DNA of 8,482 bases from Oscillospiraceae bacterium (GTDB lineage: Bacteria; Bacillota_A; Clostridia; Oscillospirales; Oscillospiraceae). Under the pieces are notes generated by a model. That model was given only the letters and a program-made list of their open reading frames with translations. It was not told the origin of the DNA and ran no database searches. Each line of letters begins with the position of its first letter. The stretch's first letter is position 1. Both the position numbers and the translations under genes were made by a program. The DNA is taken from positions 1 to 8,482 of the forward strand of contig SVLP01000058.1 of NCBI GenBank assembly GCA_015067895.1, read 5' to 3'. Positions 7,340 through 8,482 of this stretch are shown here, piece after piece.

Positions 7340-7459
7340 TTATGGAATATCCCGTCTTGCAAATGGGGTCATATGATGGTATTCTATAGGCACAAAGAGG
7401 TGATACCAATGTACAGGTAAGTAACCGGCTCCCAAGACAATAAGAGCCAAAACAGACAT
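7340..7459 (-). CDS. Candidate 39-aa small hydrophobic protein, antisense to the copy 1 RNA
   Basis: ATG 7459 is preceded 9 nt away by a full AGGAGGA (7469-7475). The product has a hydrophobic N-terminal half (MSVLALIVLGAGYLPV...) and a polar, charged C-terminus (EYHHMTPFARRDIP), the general look of a one-pass membrane peptide or small toxin. It lies opposite the rightward promoter and the start of the rightward RNA, so that RNA would be antisense to it. Against it: the reading frame and ribosome site are not kept in copy 2, and no clear leftward promoter is seen just upstream. I do not recognise a family. Confidence 0.3.
   Translation of the reverse strand: MSVLALIVLGAGYLPVHWYHLFVPIEYHHMTPFARRDIP
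7357..7385 (+). promoter_or_regulatory. Rightward promoter of the copy 1 short RNA
   Basis: TTGCAA (7357-7362), 17 bp, then TATTCT (7380-7385). It matches the aligned promoter in copy 2 (8018-8046) in position and spacing. The transcript would start near 7392 and stop at the 7571-7615 hairpin. Confidence 0.7.
7409..7420 (+). other. Minimal ORF (ATG TAC AGG TAA) behind a strong ribosome site, copy 1
   Basis: AAAGAGGTG (7394-7402) lies 6 nt before ATG 7409, which opens a frame of three codons before TAA. Copy 2 keeps the ribosome site, the start codon and the immediate stop. It may be a non-coding remnant, a leader peptide, or the scar of a deleted small ORF in which the start has been joined to the stop. 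Confidence 0.4.
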
Positions 7460-7570
7460 CGGCAGAAATCCTCCTAATTTACAAGTTTTGTCAGCTTGCC
7501 ATTTTGAAGCCCATGTCTGATCCAACAGAAAGTGAGGTAAACAAAGATGTTAGATACCAAAACTGAATGG

Positions 7571-7615
7571 AAATGACCCTTGACGATTGTTGACGGAATC
7601 GCCAAGGGTCATTTT
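7571..7615 (+). terminator. Terminator hairpin of the copy 1 RNA
   Basis: A 12-bp stem (7571-7582 with 7603-7614, 'aaatgacccttg') continues after one mismatch into CGATT/AATCG (7584-7588 with 7597-7601) and is followed by a short T run. The matching hairpin in copy 2 has the same outer sequence 'aaatgaccc'. It could act on both strands. Confidence 0.8.
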
Positions 7616-7721
7616 CTGCGGCGAGTCGCCGCTGACAAACTGGTCGTACTGCGTTGGTGGTCGTGATATGGTACGTGGGGTCGCGCATTGGAGCGGCTTC
7701 TTTTTTATTGCTCCGCACCAA
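7616..7721. other. Non-coding stretch with two hairpins
   Basis: No gene is supported here. A short perfect hairpin lies at 7618-7632 (GCGGCGA / TCGCCGC). A second, 7686-7723, pairs ATTGGAGCGG with CCGCACCAAT with one mismatch, has a T-rich loop, and overlaps the first bases of the MITE-like element. A minus-strand frame crossing this stretch has no ribosome site. Confidence 0.5.
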
Positions 7722-7864
7722 TGTAGGGAACGGTCATGACCGTTCCGCAGTATGCACTTACCAAAGTGACGCATTTGGGCGAAGCGGCAGGATGTTACGA
7801 ATTCGCCGGACATTGTTTTGATCCGGGATATCGTACCGCGGAACGGCCATAGCCGTTCCCTACA
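7722..7864. mobile_element. 143-bp MITE-like element with palindromic terminal inverted repeats
   Basis: The 27-bp ends (7722-7748 and 7838-7864) are inverted copies matching at 24 of 27 positions and begin TGTAGGGAACGG. Each end is also a palindrome in itself; the left one contains the perfect 18-bp GAACGGTCATGACCGTTC. The 89-bp interior has no coding capacity. No unambiguous target duplication is visible at its edges. The size and ends fit a non-autonomous transposon-derived repeat; the family of the mobilising transposase is unknown. Confidence 0.75.
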
Positions 7865-7913
7865 GCCAGAAATGCAAAATGGGTACTCCTTTTCAGAGCG
7901 CCCCAACATGAAT

Positions 7914-7942
7914 ATCATATCACAGCCGCGAAGCGAAGTCAA
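7914..7942 (-). promoter_or_regulatory. Leftward promoter of copy 2, running into the MITE-like element
   Basis: On the minus strand: TTGACT (7937-7942), 17 bp, then TATGAT (7914-7919), with TG one base before the -10. It aligns with the operon promoter of copy 1. Downstream is a ribosome-site-like AAAAGGAGT (7885-7893) but only a five-codon frame (TTG start) that ends at the TAG supplied by the edge of the MITE-like element, so the promoter has no visible gene of its own. Confidence 0.75.
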
Positions 7943-8017
7943 CATTTCAATATCAGAAAGCGGTCGTTTCTCCGTTTTATACCATTTTTACGGAAGTTAT
8001 TTGTACGATATCCCGTC

Positions 8018-8046
8018 TTGTAAAAAGTATTGAAACATGGTAGACT
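8018..8046 (+). promoter_or_regulatory. Rightward promoter of the copy 2 short RNA
   Basis: TTGTAA (8018-8023), 17 bp, then TAGACT (8041-8046). It is weaker than the copy 1 promoter but exactly aligned with it, including the upstream block 'atatcccgtcttg'. The transcript would start near 8053 and end at the 8240-8286 hairpin. Confidence 0.6.
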
Positions 8047-8072
8047 GATGGTACGAAAAAAGGTGATACCAA

Positions 8073-8081
8073 ATGTGGTAA
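8073..8081 (+). other. Minimal ORF (ATG TGG TAA) behind a ribosome site, copy 2
   Basis: The A-rich AAAAAAGGTG ribosome site lies 7 nt before ATG 8073, followed by one Trp codon and TAA. This parallels the 3-codon ORF of copy 1. In both copies 'ggtaagta' follows the start codon and contains the stop. Confidence 0.4.
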
Positions 8082-8239
8082 GTACACCTGCCGGCTGGGC
8101 TTTCCAATTCTTCCGTTTTACATAAATGCCAATCGCAATGGAAGCTGAAGAACATGAATGCTGCGGAAGGGATTCCAACCAAACCAAAAGCCCGGTCGAT
8201 CCAGCAGAAAGCGAGGTTACCCAATGATCGAACCCAAGG

Positions 8240-8286
8240 AACTGAAATGACCCCTGACCGATGTGGTCAGGGGTCATTTCAGTTTG
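8240..8286 (+). terminator. Strong bidirectional terminator hairpin of the copy 2 RNA
   Basis: A perfect 20-bp stem (8240-8259 with 8265-8284) with a 5-nt loop GATGT. It is longer and more perfect than its copy 1 counterpart. The T-run after it is short (TTTG on the plus strand). Confidence 0.85.
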
Positions 8287-8290
8287 TCAA

Positions 8291-8351
8291 CCCCCTTGCC
8301 TCCCCCATTTATGGGGGAGGTGGCCGAGCGAAGCGAGGTCGGAGGGGGTCT
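8291..8351. repeat. Short copy of the hairpin repeat seen at 3129
   Basis: Bases 8295-8325 are identical to 3129-3159 over 31 bp, including the hairpin CCTCCCCCAT-TT-ATGGGGGAGG (8299-8320). The later 'ggtcggaggggg' is also shared with the left half of the long copy. The ends ACCCCC and GGGGGT pair to close the structure. This copy lacks the inner hairpins and the right arm. Confidence 0.8.
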
Positions 8352-8388
8352 GGGACTGTAAAGAAACGCATAGGTATCCAAACAACAT

Positions 8389-8433
8389 ACAGCAGCAGTG
8401 ACACACAATCAAGTGGGACACTGCTGCTGTTTT
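8389..8433. terminator. Terminator-like hairpin near the right edge
   Basis: ACAGCAGCAGTG (8389-8400) pairs perfectly with CACTGCTGCTGT (8419-8430) and is followed by TTT on the plus strand. The pairing extends outward through AACATA/TATGTT with a bulge. The 18-nt loop is long. It may end a gene reading leftward from beyond the window, or be part of an insertion-sequence end. Confidence 0.55.
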
Positions 8434-8452
8434 CTATGTTGGATCAATCGGA

Positions 8453-8482
8453 TCAGGTGACCACATCCATGTCATCGCGAGC
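8453..8482 (-). CDS. Possible last codons of a leftward gene (partial)
   Basis: On the minus strand the frame entering from the right edge reads ARDDMDVVT and stops at TGA (8453-8455), 20 nt before the 8389-8433 hairpin. Ten codons are too few to identify a family or to be sure that it is coding. A plus-strand start at ATG 8469 with AGGTG upstream is an alternative reading. Confidence 0.2.
   Translation of the reverse strand, partial: ARDDMDVVT

Larger units (their letters stand above)
7253..7615. repeat. Copy 1 of a duplicated divergent-promoter / short-RNA unit
   Basis: Order from left: leftward promoter (7253-7281), 75-bp spacer, rightward promoter (7357-7385), ribosome site (7394-7402), 3-codon ORF (7409-7420), conserved block 'gatccaacagaaagtgaggt' (7519-7538), terminator (7571-7615). 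Copy 2 (7914-8286) has the same parts in the same order with nearly the same distances. Both have exactly 75 bp between the -35 boxes. Exact shared blocks include 'atatcccgtcttg', 'aggtgataccaa' and 'ggtaagta'. The copies are otherwise well diverged, so the conserved parts are probably under selection or recently functional. The likely product is a rightward RNA of about 220 nt. Confidence 0.75.
7914..8286. repeat. Copy 2 of the duplicated divergent-promoter / short-RNA unit
   Basis: Parts in order: leftward promoter (7914-7942), 75-bp spacer, rightward promoter (8018-8046), ribosome site (about 8056-8065), 2-codon ORF (8073-8081), conserved block 'gatccagcagaaagcgaggt' (8198-8217, 18 of 20 identical to copy 1), terminator (8240-8286). 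The stretch between the tiny ORF and the conserved block differs in sequence and is 15 bp longer than in copy 1. The minus-strand frames here lack ribosome sites and are not shared with copy 1. Confidence 0.75.

Noticed and set aside
7491..7721. 76-codon minus-strand frame starting with TTG at the MITE edge
   Set aside because: It has no ribosome site and runs through the copy 1 terminator hairpin; the composition shows no domain.
7550..7945. 131-codon minus-strand frame across the MITE-like element
   Set aside because: It crosses a promoter, a transposable repeat and a terminator hairpin, has no ribosome site at its start, and no recognisable domain.
7939..8277. 112-codon and overlapping 75-codon minus-strand frames in copy 2
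   Set aside because: They run through the terminator hairpin and/or the opposing rightward promoter, have no ribosome sites, and are not kept in the same frame in copy 1; the shared 'WYHLF'-like residues come only from the conserved ribosome-site DNA.

Overview
The window looks like chromosomal DNA of a GC-rich gut Firmicute, probably Clostridia of the Oscillospiraceae type (Faecalibacterium/Gemmiger-like). This rests on strong AGGAGG ribosome sites, sigma-A promoters with extended -10 boxes, a BspA-type leucine-rich-repeat protein, a domain-permuted family 3 glycosidase, and abundant small palindromic repeats between genes. The assignment is inference from style; there is no rRNA or other marker gene.

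Layout: (1) 1-432 holds the 3' end of a BspA-type LRR protein and its terminator. (2) 451-586 is a 136-bp inverted-repeat element whose core carries a probable promoter. It leads into (3) a large cytoplasmic GH3 beta-glucosidase-type enzyme (609-3077, +) with the reversed domain order known from some rumen and gut Clostridia. (4) 3078-3327 contains a terminator hairpin and a 179-bp multi-hairpin repeat lying between convergent genes. (5) 7198 back to 3328 (-) is a tight four-gene operon: a P-loop kinase-like protein, a MATE-family transporter, an (alpha/alpha)6-barrel glycosidase and a DUF1232 membrane protein. The genes are joined by a 20-bp overlap, an ATGA overlap and a 4-nt gap, and are driven by a near-consensus promoter at 7253-7281.

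(6) 7199-8482 has no convincing long gene and is the most unusual part. It contains two diverged copies (7253-7615 and 7914-8286) of one regulatory/RNA unit. Each has a leftward promoter and a rightward promoter with exactly 75 bp between their -35 boxes in both copies. The rightward promoter leads to a strong ribosome site, a 2-3-codon ORF, a conserved 20-bp block and a strong terminator hairpin. The first copy supplies the promoter of the four-gene operon. The second copy's leftward promoter runs straight into a 143-bp MITE-like element. The unit recalls the leader and terminator regions of small holin-like toxin (type I toxin-antitoxin) loci without the toxin reading frame, but this resemblance is from memory and unproven. 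(7) 8291-8482 carries a short copy of the repeat seen at 3129, a terminator-like hairpin and perhaps the edge of another gene or IS.

Functionally, two predicted cytoplasmic glycosidases (GH3 and the six-hairpin enzyme) and a multidrug/small-molecule transporter point to carbohydrate or glycoside handling in the gut. No direct link between the converging transcription units is shown.
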